A stretch of 64,000 nucleotides of DNA, taken from positions 33,080,301 to 33,144,300 of the forward strand of contig JAULJL010000003.1 in NCBI GenBank assembly GCA_030761205.1, written 5' to 3'. The DNA is from Fremontodendron californicum. Lineage: Eukaryota; Streptophyta; Magnoliopsida; Malvales; Malvaceae. The position numbers and the translations under genes were made by a program. The notes beneath the pieces were generated by a model. That model was given only the letters and a program-made list of their open reading frames with translations. It was not told the origin of the DNA and made no database searches. Positions 23,526 through 34,154 of this stretch are shown in pieces; the first letter of the stretch is position 1, and every line of letters starts with the position of its first letter.

Positions 23526-24600
23526 TTAAGTATAATACTTCTTCAATTCATCAACATTCACGGGATTTCTAAAATCCTCCCCGTCCATTCTAGTTAAAAT
23601 CAATGCTCCTCCAGAAAAAGCTTTTTTTACCACATAGGGTCCTTCCCAATTCGGAGCCCATTTTCCTCTCGGGTTTTCACTATTGGGAGAATTTTCCTCA
23701 GTACCAACTCCCCCTCTCGGAACTGTTTGAGATGAACTTTCTTGTTGTGGGCTCGAATCATCCTTTTCTGATACAACTGCCCGTGACAAATTGCTTTCAA
23801 TATTTTCTCCTCGATGAGATTCAACTGTTAATAACGAGCTCTAACCCATTCTGCTTCTTCTAGGCCAACTTCCATCAAAACCCGAAGTGAAGGGATCTCA
23901 ACTTCAATAGGTAGCACTGCTTCTATCCCGTATACCAAAGAAACGGTGTTGCCTCTGTAGATGTGCGGACCGAAGTACGATATGCATGAAGAACAAAAGC
24001 CAAGATCTCATGCCAATCGTTGTACACATCGATCATCTTCTCAACAATCTTCTTGATGTTCTTATTGGCTGCTTCTACTGCCCCATTCATCTTTGGACGG
24101 TAAGGTGCTGAATTATGATGTGTGATTTTGAACTGAGTACACACTTCTCTCATCATCTTATTGTTCAAATTGAGTGCATTATCCGAAATAATTCTTGCTG
24201 GCAATCCATAACGGCATATGATTTCTTTTTTAACAAATCTGCATACTACCGACTTTGTTGCATTCGTATAGGAAGCAGCTTCTACCCATTTTGTGAAATA
24301 ATCTATGGCCACCAAGGTGAAACAATGTCCATTTGAAGCTTTCGGTGTAATAGGTCCAATCATATCCATTCCCCATATTGAAAATGGCCATGGTGCAGTC
24401 ATGACATGCAATGGCGATGGCGGCACATGAATCTTATCTGCATATATCTGGCATTTATGGCACTTCCGGGAATAACTGATACAATCTCCTTCCATTGTCA
24501 ACCAATAATACCCTGCCCTCATAATCTACTTAGTAAGCATGTGACCATTAGCATGAGTGCCACATATCCCTTCATGGACCTCTTCTATAATTCTCCAAGC
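23526..24600 (-). pseudogene. Integrase of element 2 with complete D,D35E triad
   Basis: The segment 23923-24522 carries the zinc-binding half (CHKCQIYADKIHVPPSP) and the catalytic core. The first Asp is in GMDMIGPI (24364-24366), the second in RIISDNALN (24181-24183), and the Glu in GAVEAANKNI (24073-24075), with 35 residues between the last two. The C-terminal region contains WAPNWEGPYVVKKAFSGGAL (to 23526), a GPY/F-type module. A stop at 24523-24525 and frameshifts near 23820 and 23690 break it, so it is a pseudogene with an otherwise canonical active site. It would insert the cDNA into the genome. Confidence 0.9.
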
Positions 24601-25245
24601 TTCGGCAGATCCGACACATCTCAACAAGACTTGGTCTTTTCCTTTCTTGTAGAGAATCTCACTGTCTAGAACAAAACCCATTGCTAGCCTTCTCAGAGTC
24701 CTCTTGTCATTTTCTGTTGCTTGTTCTGGATACTGTTGACTTTTGATGTATTGCAAGATGTCATTATACACAGGGAGGCCATCTGATTCTTCTTTAATAC
24801 TCAGATAGTGGGCAGGAGACTCATAAATACTCATCTTTATTGGCACCACTTCAGCCCCTTCATTCACTTTAAACATTGATGACAAAGTAGCCAGAGCATC
24901 TGCCATTCGATTTTCTTCTCGAGGAAAGTAATTGAAATTCACTTCTTTAAATTCCTCCAATAAACTCAGTATGAGTTCTCGGTATCGGATTAGCTTTGTA
25001 TCTCGGGTTTCCCATTCTCCTCGTAGCTGGTATATCACTAAGGCTGAGTCTCCAAAAACTTCCAATACTTTGATCTTTCTATCCACTGCAGCACGAAGGC
25101 CTATAGTACACGCTTCATACTCGACAGTATTGTTTGTACAATCAAAATCCAATCTAGCAGTGAAAGGATAATAATCCTCTTATGGGGATATGAAAACTGC
25201 ACCGATTCCATGCCCCATGGCATTAGATGCATCATCAAAGTACAT
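24601..25245 (-). pseudogene. Second, archaeal-type RNase H (aRH) of element 2
   Basis: WKMYFDDASNAMGHGIGAVF (about 25190-25250) is followed by LDFDCTNNTVEYEACTIGL, then DSALVIYQL and EENRMADALATLSSMF. These carry the Asp, Glu, Asp and C-terminal Asp signature of RNase H. A frame interruption lies at 25153-25182. The domain follows a first RNase H, the duplicated arrangement that defines Tat elements. The segment downstream to 24601 is the linker to integrase. Confidence 0.86.
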
Positions 25246-25740
25246 TTTCCATACTTTCTTTTTCAGGGGAATCTCATCTGCTTGCGAAACATACATCAAA
25301 TCTTCATCCGGGAAGTCAAAGTTCAACGGCTCATAATCTTCCACTGCCCGACTTGCTAAGAATTCAGCCACTACACTGCTCTTGATAGCCTTTTGGCTTA
25401 CATATACAATGTCGTACTCTAACAATAAAACCTGCCATCTTGCTGTTCTCCCTGATAAAGAAGGTGCTTCCAACATGTACTTGATAGCATCTAGCTTGGA
25501 AATCAACCATGTTGTGTGGTACAACATGTACTGTCTGAGTCTTCGAGCAATCCAAGCTAAGGCACAGCCCAACTTTTCTACCGACGAATATTTCAACTCA
25601 TAATCTGTGAACTTCTTGCTGAGGTAGTAAACCGCCTGTTCTTTCTTTCCAGTCTCATCAAGCTGCCCCAAAACACAACCCATGGATCTCTCAAATACTG
25701 ATAAATACAGTATCATTGGTTTATCCGGAACAGGTGGCAT
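25246..25740 (-). pseudogene. First RNase H (Ty3-type) of element 2
   Basis: The open segment starts PPVPDKPMILYLSVFERSMG and continues QAVYYLSKKFTDYELKYSSV, then LRQYMLYHTTWLISKLDAIK and ARWQVLLLEYDIVYV, the conserved strands of the Ty3/gypsy RNase H. It reads without a break into the start of the aRH. It lies directly downstream of RT, with a frame break near 25741-25825. Confidence 0.86.
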
Positions 25741-26983
25741 TAATACTGGTGAGTTGGATAGATAATGTTTAACCTTTTCAAATGCAATCTGACAACCTTC
25801 ATCCCATTCTCCTGGATCACGTTTTCAAAGTAACATAAATATTGGATCACATTTGTCAGTTAACTGAGAAATAAACAGAGGAATGTAATTCAATCTCCCC
25901 AGAAAGCCTCTTACTTCCTTTTGAGTACGAGGTGGTGGCAAATTTTGAATGGCCTTCACTTTATCTGGGTCAATCTCAATTCCTCTTTTGCTGACGACAA
26001 AATCCAGCAATTTCCCCGAGGTGACTCCAAAAGTGCATTTTGTCGAGTTTAGCTTGAGTCGAAACTTTCTTAGTAATTCGAAGAGCTTCTTAAGATTCGC
26101 AATATGCTCCTCTTCTCTTTGTGACTTTGCGATCATATCATCAACATAGACCTCAATTCCTTTATGCATCATATCATGAAACAAGGTCACCATAGCTCTC
26201 TGATATGTTGGCCCAGCATTCTTCAACCCAATTGGCATTACCTTGTAGCAGAAGGTTCCCCACATTGTATCAAATGTGGTTTTCTCCATATCTTCATGTG
26301 CCATCTTAATCTGATTGTATCCTAAGAATCCGTCCATGAAAGAAAATAAAGAACTCTTTGCCGTATTATCCACTAGAGTATCAATATGGGGTAAAAGGGA
26401 AATTACCTTTAGGGCTGGCCTTGTTCAAATCTTGATAATCAACGCACATTCGCACCTTGCCATCCTTCTTTGGTACTGGAACAATGTTCGCCACCCATTC
26501 TGGATATTTTGCCACCTCTAAGAATCCAGCATCAAATTGCTTCATCACTTTCTCTTTTATCTTTAACAGCATGTCCGGCCTCATTCTTCTCAATTTTTGC
26601 TGAATTGGCTTGCATTCCGGCCTTAAAGGGAGCTTGTGAACCACAATATCCGGATCCAACCCTGGCATGTCTTGGTAAGACCATGCAAATACATCCACAT
26701 ATTCTTGGAGCAAGGCTATCGATTCACCCTTTATTGATGATGACAATGAAGTCTCGATTTTGACTTCCTTTATTTCTTCACCATTTCCCAGATTTATCAT
26801 TTCCAATAATTCCTTATGAGGAAGTACTTGTTTCTCCTCTTGTTCTATTTTCCTTAATAGATCCGGAGGTAGACTATAATCTTCAATATCTTCGTTAGCC
26901 TCAAATCACCTGTGCAAATGGGTATTTCAAAATCAATTTCAGAACTACTGACAGGAAGGTCCTCATATTCCGCATCTTTACAC
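25741..26983 (-). pseudogene. pol: Reverse transcriptase of element 2
   Basis: From the intron acceptor the frame reads CKDAEYEDLPVS, then in 26381-26806 WVANIVPVPKKDGKVRMCVDYQDLNKASP. After a frameshift near 26380 it continues in 25825-26373 with SLFSFMDGFLGYNQIKM, the catalytic YVDD (26137-26148) and GFLGRLNYIPLFISQLTD. A second shift near 26900 and a stop at 25825 also interrupt it. Fingers, palm and connection motifs are all identifiable. Confidence 0.92.
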
Positions 26984-27198
26984 CTGTAAATAGGTGGAGA
27001 AGAAACAATATAGGAAAATGTATATAATGAAAACAAAATAAATAGAAAAAATGAAAGAATATGGACACATCAATATGAATAAAATGCATTGTGCGTGTTA
27101 TTTATTGAATGAAAATGTTTAAACAAAAAGCCCATTACAGAAAAAAACTCTTAATATCTCTGGGTAAAGATAATTAAGATTATTTTTTAAAGTAGTAC
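26984..27198 (-). other. Ogre-type intron between protease and RT, element 2
   Basis: On the minus strand the donor is AAC|GTACTA (GT at 27198-27197) and the acceptor is CCACCTATTTACAG|GTGT (AG at 26985-26984), enclosing 215 bp. As in element 1, splicing forms a Thr codon from AC plus G and continues into the RT frame. Two independent copies with the same phase and borders support a real intron. Confidence 0.8.
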
Positions 27199-27853
27199 GT
27201 TGGAATAGACTTAAAAACTATAGGCAACTCAGTCGCACTCCAATTGGTCAGTCTATATCCTGGTGGACAAGGTCGCACCATCCAGTTCGCACTATCACTT
27301 TCCATCCCTTCTTTCCCAGTCATGCAAATTACTATATCCTGAATCTGCCCTCCTTTATTCACATGGAATTTTTCAAAAGCTTGCTCGATCATTATGAGTA
27401 CATCCTATGAATTCTTTTCTTCGAATAGAAAACCAGCAGAGCGAAAGTTGTGAAGGATTGGTGGGAAAGTCATGGGTTCCCAATCAATATCCATACCCGC
27501 GAGATGGGCCATCCTCATTTGTCGGTTCCTTTCAACTTGTTTTCTCCTCTCATGGGCATTCGGAAGATACCCTAAGCCAACCGATCTTTCTTTCCCACTA
27601 CTTCCATTGCTCGGGCCATCCCTTGAAGATATTTTCCAAGACCTTTTCCAACCCTGCAGCCTTTTCCCACTGTGGTTCTTACTCCCAGCCTTGTGTTCTT
27701 GGACAACCTTGGTTTTGGAATTTTTCGTCCTTCAGCGACAAAAACCGAATTTACGAATTCCAAAGATCGAAAAAAAAAACATTCTACGGCATCTTCATTG
27801 GGTTCAACATAAGGATATTCAGTAGATGCGGAGGCTATTATGTCTTATTCTCC
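27199..27853 (-). pseudogene. Conserved polyprotein segment upstream of the intron, element 2
   Basis: It encodes the same post-protease segment as in element 1: KNTRLGVRTTVGKGCRVGKG and YLQGMARAMEVVGKKDRL in 27572-27763, then MIEQAFEKFHVNKGGQ and WMVRPCPPGYRLTNW in 27199-27392. A roughly 180-bp interval between them is frame-shifted. It has no known catalytic motif; it is basic and conserved in this family. Confidence 0.7.
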
Positions 27854-29047
27854 TTATACAGTGACCAAACGGCCCTCCATCACAAATTTAAGCTTTTGGT
27901 GGAGAGACGAGAGTACAGCCCCTGCTGAATGTATCCACGACCTTCCCAACAAGAAATGATAAGACGGATTGATATCCATGACCTGAAAGTTCACTGTATA
28001 GGTGCATAGGCCTATCTCCAAAGGAACCTCAATAGTTCCCATTACCTCTCTCCTGGTACTATCGAAAGTCCTGACTACTGTGCAACTCGGTAACATATAA
28101 GACATATCAACTAGCAACTTAGACAGGGTTGCCAAAGGCATTACATTTAATGAAGAACCATTATCTAGAAGCACCCTTGGTAGTATATGCCCCTTGCAGG
28201 TGGTTGTTATGTGAAGAGCCTTTGTGGACCTAATACCATTGGGTGGTATTTCATCATAACTGAAAAATATATGGTCGTCTGTTGCAATGTTTCCCACCAG
28301 CCTGTCTAACTTTTCTACTGATATATTGTTAGCCATGTATGCCTGATTCAACACTCTTAACAGGGCATTTCTGTATAGCTCTGAGTTTAATAGCAAGGAT
28401 AAGATGGAGATTCTTGCTCGCTGACGCTGTAATTGCTCAACCACACTATACACACTATGTTTTATGAACTTTAAAAACTCGCAGGCCTCCTTCTCATTTA
28501 CCGGCTCTTTTATCCTATTTACCGGGGCTGATCTCCTCTCTACTTTTTTTGACAAATCCATCTCAATATGGATTGGTTCAGCTGCTTTCTTCCCTTTGTC
28601 CATTCCTCCATCCTTTCTTGTTGATCCTTGTTCAACAACCTCAGGGGCATAACACATTCCACTTCGTGTTAAGTGCCCCACACCTGTAATATCTTGCTGA
28701 CTTGAAGACCCGGGCATAACCATACTACAGTCATATTTCCATGGTGTAGTTTTGTTTTCCTTGTATGAAAAGGAAGAAGGCAAATCTATAATTAGCTTGG
28801 GCGCAATTTCCTCAACAACCGGAGTAGTCTTCTCTGGTTCATCATAATAGATGATCAAAGGTCTTTCTATTCCATAGCCAGCTGCATTCTCAATAACCTC
28901 TACTTCCTTCTTTGTCTCCTCGTAAAACTGGGCCTCTCTATCATCCATCATCTTTTGGACTTTAGCCAGAAAGTCCCCGCAGTCCTGTATGATATGACCT
29001 GAACATTTATGGAACGGGCACCAATTCTGCACCCTCTTTGCGACCAT
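27854..29047 (-). pseudogene. pro: Gag tail and aspartic protease of element 2
   Basis: A 397-codon open stretch. It opens with a Cys/His cluster (CPFHKCSGHIIQDCGDF), runs through a Glu/Pro/Lys-rich linker, and reaches the protease active site LLDNGSSLNVMPLATLSKLL (Asp codon at 28163-28165). The downstream motif FLLGRSWIHSAGAVLSSL is present, with Ser in place of the usual Pro in GRPW. It is the best-preserved protease of the two family A copies. It joins gag by a frameshift near 29040. Confidence 0.9.
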
Positions 29048-30975
29048 TTTAAACTGTCTGCATCCCCCACTATTCCTGCTTTAACCATCTCGACCCATAC
29101 TGTTAACATCGGAATCTTGACTTCCCTGGCATCCCTTTTTAACCTTCTGACTTCCCCTGTCAATACTGCATTTATCCGATTCTCAGCATGATCGAGCAAT
29201 GGGTTTCCCGCTACATTCGGCCCATTCTTTGACCCAAAGTTCACAACTTTGGTATTGATTAAACTTTGGACTTTCTTTTTGAAGGCAATGCAATCCTCCA
29301 TCGAATGCCCCTGAATTCCTGCATGATATGCGCAGTTGGTATTTGCATTGTACCACCTTGGGTATGGTTGGATCAAAGGTTTAAGATATACGAGCGCGAC
29401 AAGTTGGCCTTGCAGTAATTTGGGGTATAACTCACCATAAGTGGTAGGAATGAGATCAAACTAGGGTTTTTGATCGTTCCTTGGTGAACGATAGTCATTG
29501 CACGTGGGATCTTGTGTATTTGGGACAGTATTTTGAGGAAGGGTTATCTATAGGGATATACCAGTTGGGAACGGCTGTTGTGGTATATTGGTATAGGAGA
29601 ATGGATTTTGGGTAAGGTGGTTCACATTGGAGTAGTAAGCATTATACCCCAGGTAAGGTGTGTAAGGTGTGGGAGGTGGATAAGATGTAGTAGGAGTATA
29701 GGGCCTGGGAGGTGTGTATGTTGTAGGAGGTGTATAGGGGTATTGATTGAAACTGACTGCATGTGTCTCCTCCTTCTTCTTTGCAGGGAAAACTCTTTTC
29801 GTGGTAGCAGACTCACCCCCTTCCATTTTCCCGTTCTTAACGGCAGACCCTATCATCTCCTCGGATATCATCATATCTACAAAGTCTTTGGTGGCACTTC
29901 CCACCAATTTATCATAATAAGGTGCTTTCAGGGTATTGATGAAAAGAACTATAGTTTTCTTATTGGTTAAAGGGGGTTGCACTTGTGTAGCCAGGTCTTT
30001 CCATCTCTGAGAATATTCTTTAAAGCTTTTAGTAGCTTTCTTTTCCATGTTTTGGAGAGTTAGACGATCAGGCACCATGTCTGTCATATGCTTATATTGT
30101 TCCATGAAAGCTTTGGCTAGATCCATCTAGGAACGGATCTTAGTACGGGTAAGCTGGTTATACCACCGAGTTGCGGACCCTATCAAGCTATCTTGAAAAT
30201 AGTGGATGAGTAATTTTTCGTCTTCATCATGTTTGGTCATCTTTCGACAATACATGGTCAGATGCGTTGATGGGTTGGTAATTCCGTTATATTTTTCAAA
30301 GTCTGGTACTTTGAACTTTGGAGGAATCACCAGACCGTGCACTAAACTCATCTCTTTGGCATCTAGATTGCCAAATAGCTCCGCTCCTTCAACTTCCCTC
30401 AGTCTTTCCTCCAGCAGCTGATATTTTTTCTGGGATTCTGCCGTTTCAACCCTCTTCAGCTCAGTCATCTTTTCCCTTACCTTTTCAGCTAATTCCTCAA
30501 AGTCTGGAATGTCCACATCAATTGGATCAACCCCAATATTACCCCTTTTAGGACCAAAATTCTGTGCTTCGACCGCTGGTTGGATGTTAATATAGGATGC
30601 TGCCCCAGTCGGAAGTTCATTTCCCACAGGCTGGGATGTCTGGCCATTCTTCTGTACCACCTCTGGTCGATCTTCCTGGCTTACTGCCCCCATTCCTGTA
30701 ACTGAATTTTCCCCTGGCCATTTTTGCCTCATCATGGTACTCATCATCTCCATGAGTTTGGTCATTTGTTCCCGTGACTACTCTTGAGACTTAGCCAACT
30801 GTTCCTGCAGTTCTTTTTGAATTCTTTCTATCCTTTCAATTCTAGCAAGCTGAACGTTCTCCATAGCTCTTGCTTGAGATCGAGTATTGTAAGGATGTTG
30901 AAAGTTTGATTCTTTCTTAGTGCGACCAATTGTACCTTTAGTTTTTAAAAACCATGGATTAGAAATTATTGACAC
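29048..30975 (-). pseudogene. gag: gag of element 2
   Basis: Segments 30778-30975, 30127-30765, 29548-30126 and 28948-29376 form one gag. They contain NPWFLKTKGTIGRTKKES and PYNTRSQARAMENVQLARIE (coiled-coil start), capsid motifs IPPKFKVPDFEKYNGITNPS and RLTLQNMEKKATKSFKEYS, a Tyr/Thr/Pro-rich linker, and a C-X2-H-X5-H-X4-C cluster (CAYHAGIQGHSMEDC). Two of the breaks are single-base nonsense changes. One is at about 30778 in SQE*SREQM; the other is TAG at 30127-30129, where family B has TGG in IRSWNDLA. It is otherwise close to full length. Confidence 0.9.
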
Positions 30976-31417
30976 ATTTTTTTTTATTTTATAAAAATGA
31001 ATGAATGAATGAATGGATAAATGACTAAATTATTAATGAATGAAAAAATAAGTAAATGACTAAGTGTATGAACATGAATGACTAATTATAAAGAATAAAT
31101 GAATGGACAAATAAATAAATGACTAAGTGTATGAACAATTTATAAAAAATAAATGAATGAATGATTATAAATATAAATATAAATAAATGAATAAACAAAC
31201 AAAATATATAAAGGAAAGAAAAAATGAATGATGAATGCATTTAAAAGTATTGGCCCTGGGATAATTACAACCAAACGGTCTTCCATTGATTTTCTGGAAC
31301 TAAATACATAAAAAAAAGATCACTACTTAAGACAATCTGATAATCTGTCTATCCTAATTTAAAAATGCTATTACAAAAGATCGGTCCTATAGTAACTCCT
31401 CGGATCTTGGACCTTTT
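30976..31417 (-). repeat. ATGA/ATAA-type simple repeat between ORF1 and gag of element 2
   Basis: From about 30990 to 31250 the plus strand is imperfect AATGAATGAATA microsatellite. It matches the segment at 125-355 of element 1 in reverse. The rest, to 31417, is unremarkable linker. No gene is seen. Confidence 0.8.
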
Positions 31418-33146
31418 TCACTGTCCTCTTTTGATTGCCTTGCTCTTCAATCTGACCCCTACTTGTTCACGACCCTTTGACATGTCAGCAGAAGTATCGC
31501 CGTGTAAGCTTTCCTTAGCTTGTTTCTCCAGTTGATTGGCTCGGGCTTCCTCATGCTTTGCTCTCTCTGTCCAATAGTTCTTCCCCTTCTTGAGTTTTTT
31601 GACCTCTTGCTCCCATTCCCCGAAAGTCTTGAGGGTCCCCTCAAATCTGAGCTCGGAGCAGTACCTCTTGTTCTCCAAGTGTAATTCCTGAAGATCGCTT
31701 TTATCAGTGTCCCTTTCTTTCTTGATCTTTTCTTTTTCTCTTTCTCGAGCTGATTCCCTATTTTTCATATCCTCAAGCTCTTCTTGCAATCGGGCAATTT
31801 CCTTGCTCATTTGGGCCTTTTCTTTTTCGAATTCTGCCCTTGCAATTTCTAACTCTGATGGCGCTTCCTTAGGTGGTGGACTCATGAATTGGACCTCTTC
31901 CCCATCTGATGACAACAACCTATCATTGACCCTTAATTCCCTCCATACCAGGTAATCAGGTGTGACGATGTCGGCATATCTAGCTACCTCCACCCAATGA
32001 GTTTCCTTCCATGCTACTACAATCTCACGTACCTTTCCCGAGTATCCATCTTCTCCATAAGCAAATTCCAAATTACTAAGGTCATGGGTTATAGGAGTAA
32101 ACTGACGGGATTCCGATTGTCTTAGTACCAGTAGTGGTGCATAGCTCACTCCTCCCCATACCCCCAATAATGGAACCGAAGCTTTATCTTCGTATTTGTA
32201 CAATGTCGGCATAGGAGCTATCCATGGAGCCCTCCAAATTATTACCTCAGCCCTGATATTCCGAAATATGTTGATCCATTGTTCCTCAGTCCTATTTTCA
32301 AGCCAATGTCTCTTAAGAAATTCACCAATTGTTGCAAAAGACTTCCAATACGAGCGAAGAGGGAAATTCTCCTGTTTACAAAAATGGCTCTGAACCCATA
32401 TGTAAAGGAGCTATATACAACCTATAAAATGCCCTTTTCCTTCCCGTCTATAGAAATTCAGGGATCAGATTGTTTCTGCTATAATTGTCGGGGCTGGGTT
32501 TATCCTCTGCTCAAGCCTCTCAAAAACCTCAAATATCGCCACATCCACATACCCTAATGTCTTTGGGAAGATAACTAAACCATAAATAGCCAAAGCAAAA
32601 ATATTCCCAACTGTCTCCTTACTTGAATGGCTATGGATTAAGGTCCGTAAAATATCCCATGAAATACAGTAGCTTACCCCTTTTCGGACAACATGGTTTC
32701 GACCTAATTTCTTTCCACTCCCATAATTTTAGGCACCTTTTTCTTAAAACCCGACGTCTTTGAATCCTTCAAATAAATACGGTCGGGAATAACGTTCTTA
32801 ATATGCAGCAAAGTCGAATATTCCTCAACGTTTGGAGTCATATCCTCTCGGTTGAAGGTAAAACACCGATAAACGAGATTCCAAAGTTGCACCAGAACCT
32901 AGATCACCTCAGCACTGACCTTGACCTGAACTAACAGTGCTATGTCCCCATAAGTCTAAGTGAAGGCTTCTTATTCTGATATGTTTCATTGATTCCATAT
33001 ATCCATCAATTCCCTGAGATCATTTTGCCTGATAGTAAGATCAACCTCGGCTGGCGACACTGACAAATATCCCATCTTCAAACAATCCCCCTTATCCTGC
33101 GACCTTTCTTGGACTGTTTCCTAACCTCTAAATGCTTCTCGACCAT
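31418..33146 (-). pseudogene. ORF1 remnant of element 2 (DUF7745-like N-terminal part plus coiled coil)
   Basis: A possible start is ATG at 33146 (MVEKHLEVRKQSKKG). The N-terminal part is shattered but shows QLWNLVYRCFTFNREDMTPN and EEYSTLLHIKNVIPDRIYLK (32704-32892), the plant DUF7745-type pattern. The C-terminal 264 codons (31418-32212) are open: LGVWGGVSYAPLLVLRQSES, then HWVEVARYADIVTPDYLVWR, then a long charged coiled coil (ELEIARAEFEKEKAQMSKEI...). An extra ORF upstream of gag is established for Ogre elements, with unknown function. Element 1 lacks it entirely. Confidence 0.7.
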
Positions 33147-34154
33147 TGAGACATTTTGACCCTCCATGGAATCCTTTTTGGTTGAATATTATCTTGAGAC
33201 CAATAACCTTCCATGTGCAAAAAACGATAACAAGAATGCAAAAGAAAAAAAAAAACAACAACAACAAAAAGAAAAAGAAAATGAATTAGTAACGGGAATA
33301 AATTCGAATAATACAAAAAACATATAATTCAAAACAATAATTATCCCTGAGGATGCCAACAAAATTTCGGCATTATAACACCCCTGGGATGAAATACCAA
33401 CACTTATTACGGGCATTGTGATGTACGTTCATCATTGTCTGATTTTCAAAAATAAACGTATTAGGAAAGTAGAATATAAGGTAAAAGGATTGGGAATATT
33501 CTTCCATGTGTTTTTAGCTTCGGGATATCTAATTGGAAATCTGACATGGCTTCGCCTAGGTTTACTATATGAAGGTGAATTAGTTTTAAAAGCCCTAAAT
33601 TGTTCCTCACTGCCGCCGGTGAAGGCTAGTAAGACACCCTGATAAAAGCGGGTGCAATTCGTTAGAGTCTATTTCCCTAGTCCATGCGGATTGTTAATTA
33701 CGAAGGCTAAGGTAATTTAGTACTCTGGAAGTGTTTCACTAGCCCAAGCAGATTGTTAATCACGAAGGCTTAGTTACTTTGCTCCCATCTAAAAGGTCGG
33801 AATCCAGGTATAGGATTTATGATATGCAAATGCACGTGTAGTGTGTGAGGAGAAATAACAAACCTTTCACCACCTATTCTATATCCCTTATTCTAAATGC
33901 CCTAACAAGATTAAACAACATAATTATCAGTTAATCAATAAATGAATAAATGCACCAAAATAACCAGAGAACAATTATAATATGTATGCACATGAATATG
34001 AACATATTTAAAAACATTTTATTATTTTTGAAATTATCCTTATTTTTTTTAAAAAAAATATGGGAATTAAAATTAAATACCAATTAAACCAACAAAACCG
34101 AGACTTTGATAACACACAACTAATTCTAGGCCTGACTCTCTAATAGTCCCAAGC
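33147..34154 (-). other. Leader of element 2 between ORF1 and 5' LTR, primer site deleted
   Basis: The region is homologous to the family B leader (37637-38672), including GAAGGCTAGTAAG and the GCACGTGTAGTGTGTG segment. Next to the LTR, family B has a complete tRNA-Arg site, but here the sequence goes from CTCTCTAATA straight to GTCCCAAGCTGTCGC (about 34133-34160), missing about 14 bp. No gene is seen. Confidence 0.75.

Noticed and set aside
24932..25171. Plus-strand frames opposite RNase H and integrase of element 2 (also 26470-26763, 29578-29970)
   Set aside because: These are shadows of the minus-strand retrotransposon coding sequence.
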